A DNA stretch of 64,000 nucleotides from Diphasiastrum complanatum (Eukaryota > Streptophyta > Lycopodiopsida > Lycopodiales > Lycopodiaceae), in the NCBI GenBank assembly GCA_029204225.1, contig CM055102.1:62812272-62876271 (forward strand), written 5' to 3'. Below, in pieces: positions 42,838-54,682 of the stretch. Every line of letters begins with the position of its first letter. Within the stretch, counting starts at the first letter, position 1. Under the pieces are notes generated by a model. That model had not been told where the DNA came from and ran no database searches. It worked only from the letters and a program-made list of their open reading frames with translations. The position numbers and the translations under genes are program-made.

Positions 42838-44445
42838 AAAGTCTGAATAAGTTGGTTTATTTCTTTGAATAGATTTGTGGATTTCTTTTCAAGTGTTAAT
42901 ATACACAAAACCCCCAACAATGTTTGTATGCAAAAATTTATCACATAGTTAATATATTATTTGAACTTATGGATGATAGACTGGGACAAAAAATCACATG
43001 GAAAAATAGAATGCAGAATTAAAATGTCTTCCATGTGCTTTCGCTATCAAATACAAGAGCAAATGTTGAGTGTATGCTTCCATTATCAAAGATGGAAAAA
43101 AATCAGAAGTAAATGGATGCCACTCGATCAAGACTTGGAAGCCAGTGGACTGTTGGAGGGTTTGCGGATATAGACAACCCTAACGCTAATTAATAAGCGA
43201 GAGGGATTTGGCACCCTGCGTGTGTAGGTCCAAACCGATGGTCACATAGAGATTTAATAATTAGAAAGTCAATAAAAGGAATTTAGGCCTTTTTGCGAGA
43301 CTTTTAATGTCACGGACCTAGATGTCAAATTAGTGAATAAAGTTGGGGTTCCCACTAAATTTCAATTTCAAATTGGTTCCTTCCGATTTTTGACTAGGTT
43401 CCCACTCCTTTTTAAATATGAATAGTTAGGGAGGTAGAAATGGGCCAATAGGATTTTGAGGCCAAGGTCCCCCTCTCCACTATAAATAGGGGCGAATTCA
43501 AGTTGCTCCTCATGTTTTCATCTTCATTTCAATACAAACATATTGGTTCTCTTATGGAATGGACTTGTGAATGTCCTTGCTCTCTAACTCTATTCCTCCA
43601 TCTCTCATGTTTTGTTGTATTTGCTAATTGTTGGATCTAAATGTTATTAGAATTACTATTTCTTATGCTTTTGGTGAGAGAGAAAGAGTAAATTATTATC
43701 ATTATGGATCTTAGGAGTAATGGATGTAGTGTTAATCTTAGTGTTAATGGATGTTAGAGTTTGATGTGGACCTTTCATACATGCTGAAGTCTGAGATATG
43801 CTATCGCTCTCATGGGATCGAACCTCTGCGTGATGACTACCTTCATCTCCTTGATGCTTGGATCTTGGATTGAGGATAGGATAGGAAGTAATCCCACTAC
43901 AATTTTGGCACTGTTGGTGAGAATTTCTCATTTCGTTAAGTATTGAGGAAGTTACAAATTTTTGAAAATGTCAAAAAAATAAATTCTGTAACCTTGTCAT
44001 TAGCTTCAACAATGTCATTGCTAGCAGTTGCACCTATCTACAAGGATGAAAATCAACAAGCATTATCTTGAGATGCTTTTTTGGATGGTGTCGACTACCC
44101 ATTTGTTAGTAAACAAGGTTATCACGAATGGCCACCAGACATATATGGCTATTATTGAAAATTTGCATTTAAGCTTTGAGTTTGGTGTCCTGGGACCGCC
44201 ACCAGTTCTGGTGGGGGGATACTGTTAGAGGGTTTGCGGATATCGAGGCAACCCTAACCCTAGTTAATAAGTGAGAGAGATTTGGCACCATGCGTGTGTA
44301 TGTCTAACCCGATGGTCACATAGAGATCTGATAATTAGAAAGTCAATAAAGAGACTTTAGGCCTTTTTACAAAACTTTTAATATCGTAGGCCTAAATGTC
44401 AAGTTAGTGAATAAAGTTGGTGTTCCCACTAAATTTCAATTTCAA
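42838..44445 (+). repeat. Direct segmental duplication, copy 2 (H2)
   Basis: Second copy of 39548-40976. LTR 43149-43904, short internal part to about 44223, then a longer 3' LTR from 44224 that runs into inverted-repeat arm 2. Confidence 0.85.
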
Positions 44446-44520
44446 ATTGGTTCCTTCCGATTTTTGACTGGGTTCCCACTCCTTTTTAAATATGAATAGT
44501 TAGGGAGGTAGAAATGGGCC

Positions 44521-44524
<4 letters not shown>
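43149..44524 (+). mobile_element. Element H2: short non-autonomous LTR element
   Basis: 5' LTR starts TGTTGGAGGG (43149) and ends ACTACA before TTTTGGCACTGTTG. The internal frame is broken. The 3' LTR begins at 44224 after GGTGGGGGGATAC and is cut at 44524 by a GA microsatellite. TATAAATA at 43481-43488. Confidence 0.6.
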
Positions 44525-44583
<59 letters not shown>

Positions 44584-45178
44584 AAACTGCACTTACTTCC
44601 TCTTGACAAAGCAAGATTGAAACCTTTTGACCCTTTACTCGTACCCCAACAAGGTAAAATATAGCTGAAAAATAAAACACAATACTAGAAAGCACCATAA
44701 AGCATAACCACTTTCAAGACATCCAGCTGATACTTACCACCATCCAACAAAACAAAATCGCTCAAGTTAGTTTATTGAGGAAGATAGGTGTTATAGCTGA
44801 ACGATAGTTGTTATTCATGTCCAAAAGAAGCTATACTACTTAACAACTTTGAATAGCATTCTAAAACCTAGTCCAGTCTTCCCAAGCACATGACATTTTA
44901 GCGATAGGCCAAGACATTATATCAGCGTATCAGGACGAGTGTCATACTGATGATGAGCTTATGGGCAGTTGGTCCATATCAGTTCATTTTATGCCTAGAA
45001 GAGTATGAAAAGTTTTAACCGTTTAGAGTTTTACTTAGCCAAAAGACCTAGTGTGAACACGTGTGCTGGTATTAGAACAAATCCAAGCTATATTGACCCA
45101 AGTGACCCTTACGAAGTAAGGTATGTCACGCACTACTATCCATACTCCTAAGCATATCCATGCTTTTCAGTTGTATCT

Positions 45179-45250
<72 letters not shown>

Positions 45251-45379
45251 CCACCAACCGTAGCCACAGCTAGCAAAGTCTCTCAAGGGGTAGTTAGCAC
45301 CCCTGAGATGGAGTTCTAACTGCCCACCAAAAGAAATTTAGATTTTTTGGTAAATTAAATTTGAGTCCAAGGAACAAAT

Positions 45380-45929
45380 TGTGTAGGAATAGGTTGTTTA
45401 TAATCTCATACAATCTTCCTCTCATGAAGCCATTACTTTAAAAAGCAAGAACAATGTTTCTGACCACATCCATAAAGGTATCTTGTTCACTACAACAGTA
45501 CATGACAACAATAATTTGAGCTACAATAATTTTACGAGTTCATAATCGACCTTTTGGCAATTAAGTGTATATATAGGAAAAACAAAAACGAAAGTACCCT
45601 TCGCTTGTCAAATTTTTTCATATGAAACTTACTTGATAAAAATCAAAGGTAGTGGTAAAATTTAAAAAATTGACCGTATTATCCGAAGCGTCTTCATTTT
45701 CTATGGTGAGGTACTCCAAGGGATAGATCCTTAAGGCATTATCATCAACACGAGGTTGCTCCTTGTCTAGAAATACATGAGCATCTGTGTTGTTTATGAA
45801 ACAAACATCATCAATATAGCAAAAAGTATGCTTGAAGGCATGTAGGTATTCCACCTTTCCAAGTCTGACAAGTCTTTTCATAAAATGTAATTCAAAGAAT
45901 GACAGATACCAGTTATACCATGCCCACAT
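45380..45929 (-). pseudogene. Penelope-like reverse transcriptase fragment (arm 2)
   Basis: Minus frame 45929-45618 carries FCYIDDVCFIN, RIYPLEYLTIENE and NTVNFLNF, as in arm 1. The thumb-region tail follows in broken frames to about 45380. The join to copia sequence is at the same place as in arm 1, so the two were linked before the inverted duplication. Confidence 0.6.
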
Positions 45930-47429
45930 AGACCAGAGTGTATTAACTCAAGCACTTGTTTTGCCCTTGTTGCTCCTTCTTTGTTCAACTTCTTTCTGTA
46001 TAACTTGTCTGGCACGCACTCCTTGCAAATGGACTCTTCCTTGTCATCCAAACTAGGTAAACATGCTACCATCTTGAGCTTACGAAGTAATGTCAAGCTC
46101 TTGAAGTTCAAATGCCCCATACGTCTATGCCATAAATTACTTTGTGATATAGATGTAGATTCTAACACATTGCACTTCATAACAACAACATTTAACTTGT
46201 ACAAACCACAAGTTTTATCCCTAAAGCCGTCAACAATCACCTTGAAATCCCGTTTCACATCCTTGATCTGGCATTTCTTGTCATTGAACTCCACCTTCAG
46301 CTTATGATCTGTCATTGTACCAACAGATAAAAAACTCTTCTAAAGGTCAAGAACATACAACACATTTTCAATTACTTTCACATGTCCATCAGGAAATTGA
46401 ATAGCCACTGCACCAACTCCGTGAATTTGACACTCGTCGTCGTTCGCCTGCGCAACTCTATCTCCATCATCAGTAAGCTCCAGATTTTTAAAGCACGATT
46501 TGTTGCCAGTCATGTGTCTCGTTGCTCCTGAATCCACGTACCAATGTGTATGATCAATGAAATGTTGCGATGCTAATGCTATCACAAATGTCGTGCCTTG
46601 AACTTCGTTATCGCTATCATTCTCTTCTTCGACAAAATTGGTCAACTGCTTCACTTTGCCCCTCTTAATATCCACCTTCTTGCGACAATCTCTTGCCCAA
46701 TGTCCAGACTTTTGGCAATAGAAATAGCTACCTTTCTTCTTCTTGTCTGATGTGGATCCTTGATTGTCATCCTCCACATCTGACTTCTTGGGTTGCTTCT
46801 TGTATATATGCTTCCCTTTGGCTAGCATTACTTGATCTTCCAATGTGGGGAAGTTGAGTTTTTACCACTTCACACCTTTGTTCCTCCTGTAGGATGATGC
46901 CATGAAGATTTTCAAATGTTGGTAGTCTCTCCCTCGAAGCAATGCCACTTGCAAACATTTGGAATTTTTCATATAGACAATTTATAGCTATGTGAACCAG
47001 CTCAACATCTCCTATTGGCTCTCCAATAGCTGTCAACTGGTCTCGTAACTTCTTTATTCGTGTGAAATAGGACCCTATGCCCTCATTCTCCTCCATGCAA
47101 ACACTTACGAGTTTGGTCCTCATAAACATCATTCGAGAGGTGTTCATCATTTGAAACTGCATTTTGAGTGCATCCCAAGCGCCTTTTGCTGATACAACTT
47201 CACTAATGTGGGCAATGACATGATCTTTCACTAATAAGTTTATCAAGAATAAGGCCTTCTGCGCCCTTTTGTCAAATGCATGAATATCAGCTGGAGTTGT
47301 AGCTGGCCGTTGTTCCACCCCAGCGACAATGTCCCGACACAGCTCCTTTTCCATGAAAATACTCTTCATTTTGAATTTCCAAATGCTATAATTGGATACC
47401 CCGTCCAATCTACTAGCTTCTCCAAGCAT
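45878..47429 (-). pseudogene. Copia gag, zinc knuckle, protease, pre-integrase (arm 2)
   Basis: Gag frame 47450-46767 (227 codons; first ATG 47429) is open where arm 1 has a TAG. The zinc knuckle SYFYCQKSGHWARDC and protease HWYVDSGATRHM lie in the overlapping frame 46843-46340, one frameshift away. Pre-integrase LWHRRMGHLNFKSL is in 46315-45878. Stops just after VLELIHSGLCGHG at the Penelope-like join. Fewer lesions than arm 1, but still interrupted and without integrase or RT. Confidence 0.88.
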
Positions 47430-47674
47430 AGATTCTCTCAATCCTGCCACTTCACCAAAAATTGCTCCTGTAGCGCTTTAATGAGGCCCAATGACAAGCT
47501 TATAGAGCAATTTAGACTTCTAAAAGTCAACTTTAAGGTCTGACCAAAAAAGTTTCAGGACCTCCCGCCGCTCTTTAGCCAAATCGGTGTCATCCTTCGA
47601 AATGCCCTTCATCAACAACTCCTAACTACTCGCCCACTGGAATGGTGAAAAGACTTTTGGCGCGCTCCAAACAC

Positions 47675-48910
47675 CCATGAATAATATTGAAATAAGGAGC
47701 ATAGGCAACAACATCTATAGCATGGTGCTCAAGAACACGAGTAGCATCAAAGTGCTCAACAACAATATCAAAGCATACAACAAACATCGGCAATAGTAGC
47801 AAGACATACTATATCACTATCAAAGCATGGAACAATATTATGGCATGCAAAAACATCGGTTGCACCATCAAAGCATGCAATGACATCATCAATAGTATCA
47901 TAGCATGCTATATCAGTATCAAGGACCACCACCAGGCTGACTAGTAGAAGAAGATGGGAATCCAAATGGAGGGGGAGTCCCAAATGAAGGAAAGACAAAA
48001 GCTTTTCCAAGACGATGAGACTGTAAAAAATGAGTTTGTAGCTGCATACTAGCAAAGCCAATGATAATTGTATCGAAGCGAAGAATGAGGCCAGAAAGGC
48101 TATCATCCATGCACCGAAACTGGTCGAATAAGTGTTCCTAAGCAATCTCACTCGGGGTAGGTGAATGTGCCATAATGATAGTGGAAGGAATAGATGAAAA
48201 CTTGAGGGAGTGGACTCTTGTCATCACCCCAAATTAGTCTATTAAAATCACTATTATCACAACTAACAAAAGACAGTAAGCAACAAATGAAATGACTAGA
48301 AAGAGAGAAAAAAAAAGTAAAAGTGAAGGCTGTAAAAATGTGTTGGACAGCTAGGAGTCAAATGACAAATTGAGATGACAAACAAAAATGGAATTGAAAA
48401 ATTTTTGGATGGTGATGGGCGCTGGACAGCCTTCGAGATAATTGCAGAAGATGGCTGCAAATGGTAAAAGTTTGGATGAAAGTGACAAGTCGGAAGGCAG
48501 GGACAACGATGGATAAGAAATAGAATAAGACAGGGGCAACAAGGAGATCAAAGCAGAGGCAGGGGCAATGATGGGCAGCAAGGAGAGAAAGGAAGAAGCA
48601 GCGTTGGGCAACGAGGAAGTGAAGAAGCAAAGCAGGGGGAGCACTGGCCAGCAAGGAGGACAAGGGGCAGCGATGGAGGAGGGCTGACAGGGTAGCAATG
48701 GAGCTGTAGGGGTAGCGATGGAGTAGGGCAATAGGGCAGCGATGCAGCTGTAGGGGTAGTGATTGAGGAGCGGGACAAGGCAACGATGGAGCATGGAAAT
48801 AGGACAACGATGGGACTATAGGGGTAACGATGGAGGAGTAGGGCAGGGCAACGATGGAGGTGAGGTAAAAAAATTCCCAAGATTATGCCCTGGAAAGGAC
48901 TTTGATACCA
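47675..48910 (-). mobile_element. LTR-element remnant L (minus): leader and gag-like start
   Basis: Minus-strand TGGTATCAAA (48901-48910) resembles a primer site next to a possible LTR above 48911. Downstream on the minus strand is a purine/pyrimidine-skewed leader, then an ATG near 48171 opening MAHSPTPSEIA, stop, then a Pro/Gly-rich frame ending STSQPGGGP (to 47919), perhaps a gag start. 48590-48870 is a degenerate minisatellite of GCAACGATGGAG-like units and 47690-47925 a second one of ATCAAAGCATGCAA-like units. No enzyme gene. Confidence 0.4.
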
Positions 48911-49300
48911 AGTTACGGAAGAAACCACAATTGATCTAGAGCTAAGCTATGAAAGCAGCACATAAGCAAGACTTAAGCTATGAAAGCTGCACATAGGCAT
49001 AGACTTAACCCTAGAAAGCATGAAAGAGAGAAATTAAGGAGACTAAAGAGAGAGATCAATATCATCAGCTGAATAACAAATGACACAGTTTTTTTACTTA
49101 TAGCCAAGAGGAAGCCCTAAAAGAAAGCTTCCGGTGGCTAGGACCCAACTGGGAGGGATAATAGTGCGTCCTCCAAGAAGGCCCCCACTCTCCAGTAATA
49201 TGTCCAAATGGCCTAATAATGAATAATAAAGCCAAAGTCCAACCATATAGTCTAAGTGTCACTAATGAATAAATATTTAGATAGCATGATTCTTATCTTC
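48911..49300 (-). repeat. Possible LTR of remnant L
   Basis: Inferred only from the adjacent primer-site-like motif; the far end and the partner LTR are not identified. Confidence 0.3.
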
Positions 49301-49559
49301 TGATATTTAGATAGCATGATTTTTATCTTCCGATTATTGTATGATTCTCGTGTTTTAATTTATAAATAGTACTATTCTTATACATTGTCACTTATATGAT
49401 TCTTTTGCATCTTGGTGCAGGCTCTAAATGCACATCTATCTCTTCTTTTGTTATCACATGTATGAAAGTCCCACTTTAATATGCATTAAAGTTCTGTAGT
49501 CAATTTTCTTTTTTACTTCATTTCAATATATTAGGGTTTATTGTAATGTATTGTATGTT
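49301..49559. other. Unassigned spacer
   Basis: AT-rich, with a short local duplication of GATATTTAGATAGCATGAT (about 49273 and 49300). Confidence 0.4.
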
Positions 49560-49575
49560 TATGAATGTAGTAATC

Positions 49576-50280
49576 ATGTCGGGTCAGGCAGTGGTGAAAT
49601 CTCAGGAGATTATGTTTCAACTTTGTATGCATCATTAACTCTTGAGCAGAAAGCACAACTATTAGGTATGCTTAGATAAGAGTGGTTTCTCAAAAGCGGC
49701 CGCGGCTCCTGCCCCTACTGAAGAGTCTTCCACAAATCCTTACTATGACGTGGATCCTGTCGATAACATAATTGCCAACAGAAAAGAGAGGGTGGTTTTG
49801 ATGAGAAGGAAATTCATAAGCATATGAGCTTACGGATTAGGCATCGTCTTGATATGGCACGACAAGCTTATAGGGACATGCAATCCAAGCCCTCCTTGTG
49901 TTCGATAAATGATTGAAACCATGTAAAAGTGGATGAATGAACACCAGATAAATACAAGATTCAAAAAGATGTCGCAATTGCTAGGATGCATGGGATAGGC
50001 AATCGGCTCGAGCGGAAAGGCAGGATTGTAAAAAAGCATGATAAGTGAACCTAAACTACTCTTATAGTTTATCTTTGATTTCATATGCTTTTATTTTGTA
50101 ATATGCATTATGACTAGCTGCTCCAACTTAGCCCTAAATTAATTTCAACTTAAATTGAATGCATGGATACTTTGCAAACTATGGACGTTTGCCAACTAAG
50201 GAGGAGTACGACTTTGTCTTCAGGGAATCATATGAGTCTTTAGTCGACAAACTAAAGAACGAGGATCATCCTCCAAATGT
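49576..50280 (+). pseudogene. CACTA-type gene exons (copy 2)
   Basis: Broken coding stretches: around 49760-50045 reads RHRLDMARQAYRDMQ and later IARMHGIGNRLERKG. The stretch 50160-50280 reads GYFANYGRLPTKEEYDF and DKLKNEDHPPN, ending exactly at a GTAAGT donor (50281). This exon is the same as the one at 1680-1805. No DDE motif is visible, so this is probably the accessory or C-terminal part of a transposon gene. Confidence 0.45.
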
Positions 50281-50929
50281 AAGTACTAGTTTTTGTATTC
50301 ATACTAATTATATTTAATTTAGTACAATCGAGCATTAAATATCAATGTAATTTAGTTGATGCGGTTTTTAGTTGATGTACATGTTAGATCTAGAGATCTA
50401 GAGATTCATGCAAAATTATAGCACCAATTTTGTAATACATTGATTGATATTACAAACATATGATCATTACAAATGATCGTGCTATATTACCATTGCTTTT
50501 ATATGTGCAGTGTTCTTTTTTCAAAAATTGCAATGCCAAATTTCGAGATGTGGATTGACGTAATAACTAACTAAGAATTCAAAGCCATGTGCAATGTCGG
50601 ATTTCAAAACAAGAATCAATGTCATATATAGAAATCTAAATGAAATTTATGATGTGCATAAAGCAATGCAATAAAGTATTGTCATTCATAATGCACATGA
50701 CGTAATGCAATAAATATAGGAATGAAAAGTAATCTATGTGTATTAAGTAATTTAGGAATGAAAAGTACCTCATGCTTAGCTTGTTATTTGATCCAAATGT
50801 TGAATGCAACTCAAAAATATTGTTTCAAAAACAATTCATGAACATTGCTTCTCCAAGAACAGCCCGATAAAAATGCGCGCGCTATTTTTTATGCATTTTT
50901 TATTTATTTATAACCTATTCAGGGACGTC

Positions 50930-51310
50930 GCGATCGAACATTAAAATGCGTCGGACACAGGTCGGATAGATGGTGGACACACGTTGGACATTTTATGGGA
51001 TGGTTTTGTTAGTAGACGTCAGATTCCGACATCTTTCTGGGACGTCGGAATCTGACATTCATGTAGACGTCGCATGGATGTCGTGGACATCCGTCAGACA
51101 ATTTTTGGATTTGTTCTGTTTCAACAGACGTCGAATTTTGACATCCCAATGTTCTCGTCAAAATCCAGCAGCCACGTCAGATTGGATGTGACATGTTTGG
51201 ACGTTGCATTCTGACATCCATGTCGGACGTCCACGTTGGACGTCGGACTCTGACGTCCATGTCGGACCCGATGTCAACCACTGGGACCTGAGGTCCGGGG
51301 AGTTGACAAC
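50930..51310. repeat. Subterminal GACGTC repeat array
   Basis: About ten or more degenerate units built on GACGTCGGAATCTGAC in both orientations, within 380 bases ending 150 bases before the TTGTAGTG terminus. Such arrays in CACTA elements are transposase-binding sites; here that role is inferred. Confidence 0.65.
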
Positions 51311-51466
51311 TTATGTAAGCTGGACTCTGACGTGTTTTATACATTTCAGATTCCGACGACCTCATTGCAACGTGTTTTTCTGACGTCCGCGACAAATTTC
51401 TTCTTAAAAAAAAGAGTGCGATTCACGTTGCAAGACACGTGGCAAATTGCGGCAGGTGTTGTAGTG

Positions 51467-51671
51467 AAGGCCATCAACAACAAAAACTCTAAGGATTCTT
51501 GGTCAGGTACAAAACCAATTGTAGATCATCTAAGGATCTTCAGGTGTGTAAGCTATTCACAAATCCCATAAAACAAAGGAAGAAATTTGACCACACTATT
51601 ACCAAGTGCATATTTCCTGAATATCTATTAGATTATAAGACTTACAATGTCTATGAACTAGAAGTTGGTAA
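51467..51671 (+). pseudogene. Element F copia integrase end, left piece
   Basis: Reads DSWSGTKPIVDHLRIFRCVSY and, after a frameshift near 51560, a diverged version of the KKLDDKSTKCIFLGY region and YNVYELEVG. It is cut by element E at 51671 and resumes at 61623 in the same gene. Confidence 0.85.
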
Positions 51672-52272
51672 TGTTGGAATTTGATGCTCAGTCTCAAATC
51701 CATTCAATAATGAGTATCCTAAAAAACTAGAAACAAAAGGCTTAAATTTCTGAAGAGGATCAAAAAATTTGGGATCGAATTTTCTAGAATTTTTCGATAC
51801 CGAATCAAATTGAAAAATTCTATATTTTTAGATTCAGTGTATATTTTTGATACTTGTAAATTTTGATATTGTCCGGTCTAAAATTCGACCCAACAACTTT
51901 GCATTGACAGTCCGCCCACTTTGTACATGCATTAACTATAATGAGGCGGTTCTAATAACTGCAACAAAAGATAGTTGTAGATATTTTGTAGGATATCAAT
52001 CCTAGAATTTTCATCAAAAAACTTCTGATTTTCGAGTTTCTATAACCAAAGTTATCACTCTCAATGATTGTAAGCTAAAGTTATCACTTTAAGCACTGTA
52101 CTCACTATTTGATATTAATCAAACTACAAATTTTCAGTCCCACTATTGTATCATTTCATTGTGCATTTGTCTGAATCATTCAATTTGGAATTCTGCTACT
52201 GTCTGTTGTGCTTCCGAGATCCTACACCAAGCTCACTCATCAGCTGTTGCTCATTCCCACTGATTTCTAACA
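51672..52272 (+). repeat. Element E 5' LTR
   Basis: 601 bases, TGTTGGAATT to TTTCTAACA. Confidence 0.92.
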
Positions 52273-52284
52273 TGGTATCAGAGC
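52273..52284 (+). other. Element E primer-binding site
   Basis: TGGTATCAGAGC, exact. Confidence 0.95.
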
Positions 52285-52415
52285 GGGCTGTTCCGTAATC
52301 TACACATTTTCTGTGGATTATCAAGTCTTGTTTCTATTAAGATGTTGTACTAGCAAGCGCGTAGCCAACAATATCTTGAAATCGTTGTTTTTACCAATGA
52401 TCTCGCTCAACCAGA

Positions 52416-53737
52416 ATGGATTCATCTACCAGTTCTTATATTATCGATAGACTCGATGGGAGTAACTACCATCTCTGGAAGTTCAAAATGAAGGTCATAC
52501 CACTAGCCAGGGAACTGTGGGACATTGTTGATGGCACAAAAGTTAAACCTAAAGGTGATGCAGTTACTATCACCAAATGGAGACTAAAAGATGGCAACGC
52601 TTTGGCCATGATCACTCTCAACATAAAAGACAATCAAATTAGTTACATACGTGCTATTCAGACTGCTAAGAATGCATGGGACATCCTAGCAACTCTCTAC
52701 GATATCAGGGACGTCTCCTCCAAACTCCACTTGAGGAAAAAAATATTCACCTTGAGAATGTCTAAAGTAGTAAGTGTTTCGAGCCACATTAACACTTTCC
52801 AAAATCTTATGGAGCAGATGACTACAACTAGCTCAGTCATTGAAGATACCAATGCTGTTATGCTATATTATCGAGTCGTCCTATGATTATTGAGTCCTAG
52901 CAATCTCGATCTAAGAGAAGGTCACCCTTTCAAGTGTGAGTTCATTACTTCAACAAGAGGAGGCCAGCAGAACTGCAACCTCCTCAAGCAAAAGGTCGGA
53001 TCCTCAAGCTCTATATTTCAAAAATCAGAAGTTCAGATTGAAAAAGAAGAGCAATATGCAGTCCAGGATCGAATTTTGATTCAGGCTCAAATTTTGGCTC
53101 TGGGTTGAACTTTGGCTCTGGGTCGAATTCGAACTCCTTATCTTTCCAACCAAAGCAGAAACTATTCTATAGATACTACAAGAGAACTAGACATGAGATC
53201 AAGGACACTAAGGGGAAGATGAAGCTGTCTTATGACCAAGTTCAAATAACAACAGGATATCGAATCCTAATATCTCAATTCTGGAGCAACTCAACACATG
53301 ACTTACAATCAAGACTGGCTCAATGATTATAAATCTTTTATCCACTCTCGAGATGTGCAAGTTGGAGACAACTCATCACATTCCATGCAAGGTGAGGGAA
53401 CATAATCAAATTTTAGAAAGGTGTAGTCAAGTTGTTATCCAACGTTCTCCACATTCCAAATCTGACCAAGAATCTGCTCTCAATTAGTAGAATCATTGAT
53501 TTAGGTCATAGGGTCAAATTTGATACAACCGGCTATACCATCCTTGACAAATCTCAGAAAGTTTTAGTTTTCTAGAGAAATAGTGACAATCTATACAAAA
53601 TTAGCCACCGTTATTTTTCCAACTATCAAGCTCTTCACACCTCAACTTCCAAATCATCTGATATGCTTTGGCATTTCATATCAGGCCATTTGAACTTCAA
53701 TAGTATTTAGCAAATGTCGACTCAGGAACTAGTACAA
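52416..53737 (+). pseudogene. Element E gag, zinc knuckle remnant, protease and pre-integrase start
   Basis: Gag opens at ATG 52416 (MDSSTSSYIIDRLDGSNYHLW) and runs 156 codons. Further frames continue to a decayed zinc knuckle (YRYYKRTRHEIKD near 53170; key Cys lost), a frameshifted protease zone and the pre-integrase HFISGHLNFNSI near 53676. Element D then interrupts in the middle of that module. Multiple stops. Confidence 0.88.
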
Positions 53738-54556
53738 TGTTGAATTTCACACATGTGGATTGTCCACTACATGTACTTGTGATCTCCTAAGGTGTGTAGA
53801 TGCACCAAGCTCAAGACTAGACTGAGATTCAAGATCTATCTTTGATTCTATGGCAAAAACACACTACTACATGCATTCAATCACTTCCAACTCTCACTCA
53901 CACGTGTGGGAAGTGTTCCAAAAATATTCTAAGTAGAAAAAAGCTGCTCTCCTCAGGTAGAGAGAGAAAAGCCATCATGAGCTCTCGGGTAGAGAGAGAA
54001 AGCTAGAAATTCAATGACACTCAAAATCCACTCAATCTCAAAATCAATGAGATCCAAAAGAGGAGTACAATGATATTAGTAGATTCATGAGCTACCACTA
54101 TGCTTAACTATGATTGGATCACACTTTTCCACCTCTTAATCCTATTGGACCATTGATCCATGCACCTCTTAATTCTATTGGACTATATTCAAGCACACCT
54201 CAAATTCCTATTGGACCACACATGGTTCCACCTCTAAATCCTATTGGACCTCTTAAGATTCATCAAACAAAAGCATGACACTTGTTTACACTCTAATTGG
54301 CACAAGTTTGGCTCTATTTTGGCTCAATATTGGCATTACAAGTGGAAATGGATAATTTGCCATCTATGCCAAATTTGACCCTATCAACATCCTACACCTA
54401 AATGCTTGACTATGAAATTCTATGAGACCCCTATATCAAACATTTTGATTTACTTTACAATTCTCCACACGTGGGAACATCTTCCACACATGTGAGATTC
54501 ACTTACAAACTTCTATCATAGAAAATACCAAGCTAGATTTTTGCCAATTTCTCACA
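53738..54556 (-). repeat. Element D 3' LTR
   Basis: Minus strand TGTGAGAAATTGG to ATTCAACA. Preceded by GAGGAGCAG as polypurine tract (54557-54565 complement). Confidence 0.92.
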
Positions 54557-54682
54557 CTGCTCCTCAAAAAATAGCTTGGAAAGGTACTAGATCACTTGAG
54601 AAGTTTGTAAATCTTTTTGAGTGGATCCTTTGGTATGCATAAGAAGTGAAGATCAGCCAAGGGATCCATCATAGCAGCACCC

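Larger units (their letters stand above)
44446..47674 (-). repeat. Large inverted repeat, arm 2
   Basis: Reverse complement of 31851-35120. Its left edge lies inside the H2 3' LTR, and the LTR continues beyond the arm here but not in arm 1. Its right edge, at 47674, joins unrelated sequence. GA tracts occur at about 44525-44580 and 45184-45248. Confidence 0.93.
49560..51466 (+). mobile_element. CACTA (En/Spm-like) transposon remnant, right end
   Basis: Contains gene pieces (49576-50280), a GACGTC-rich subterminal array (50930-51310) and a terminus ending TTGTAGTG at 51466, the reverse of CACTACAA. The DNA just right of it (51467 on) is copia integrase sequence, so the CACTA element inserted into, or abuts, element F. 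The left terminus and a matching 3-bp TSD (AAG on the right) were not found. Confidence 0.6.

Noticed and set aside
48351-48928. Overlapping long minus-strand frames rich in Pro, Leu and Ser
   Set aside because: They come from a compositionally skewed minisatellite; all three frames are open at once, which argues against coding.
49695-49702. GCGGCCGC (NotI site) as a sign of cloning-vector sequence
   Set aside because: Single site in otherwise ordinary transposon-like sequence, no vector sequence around it.
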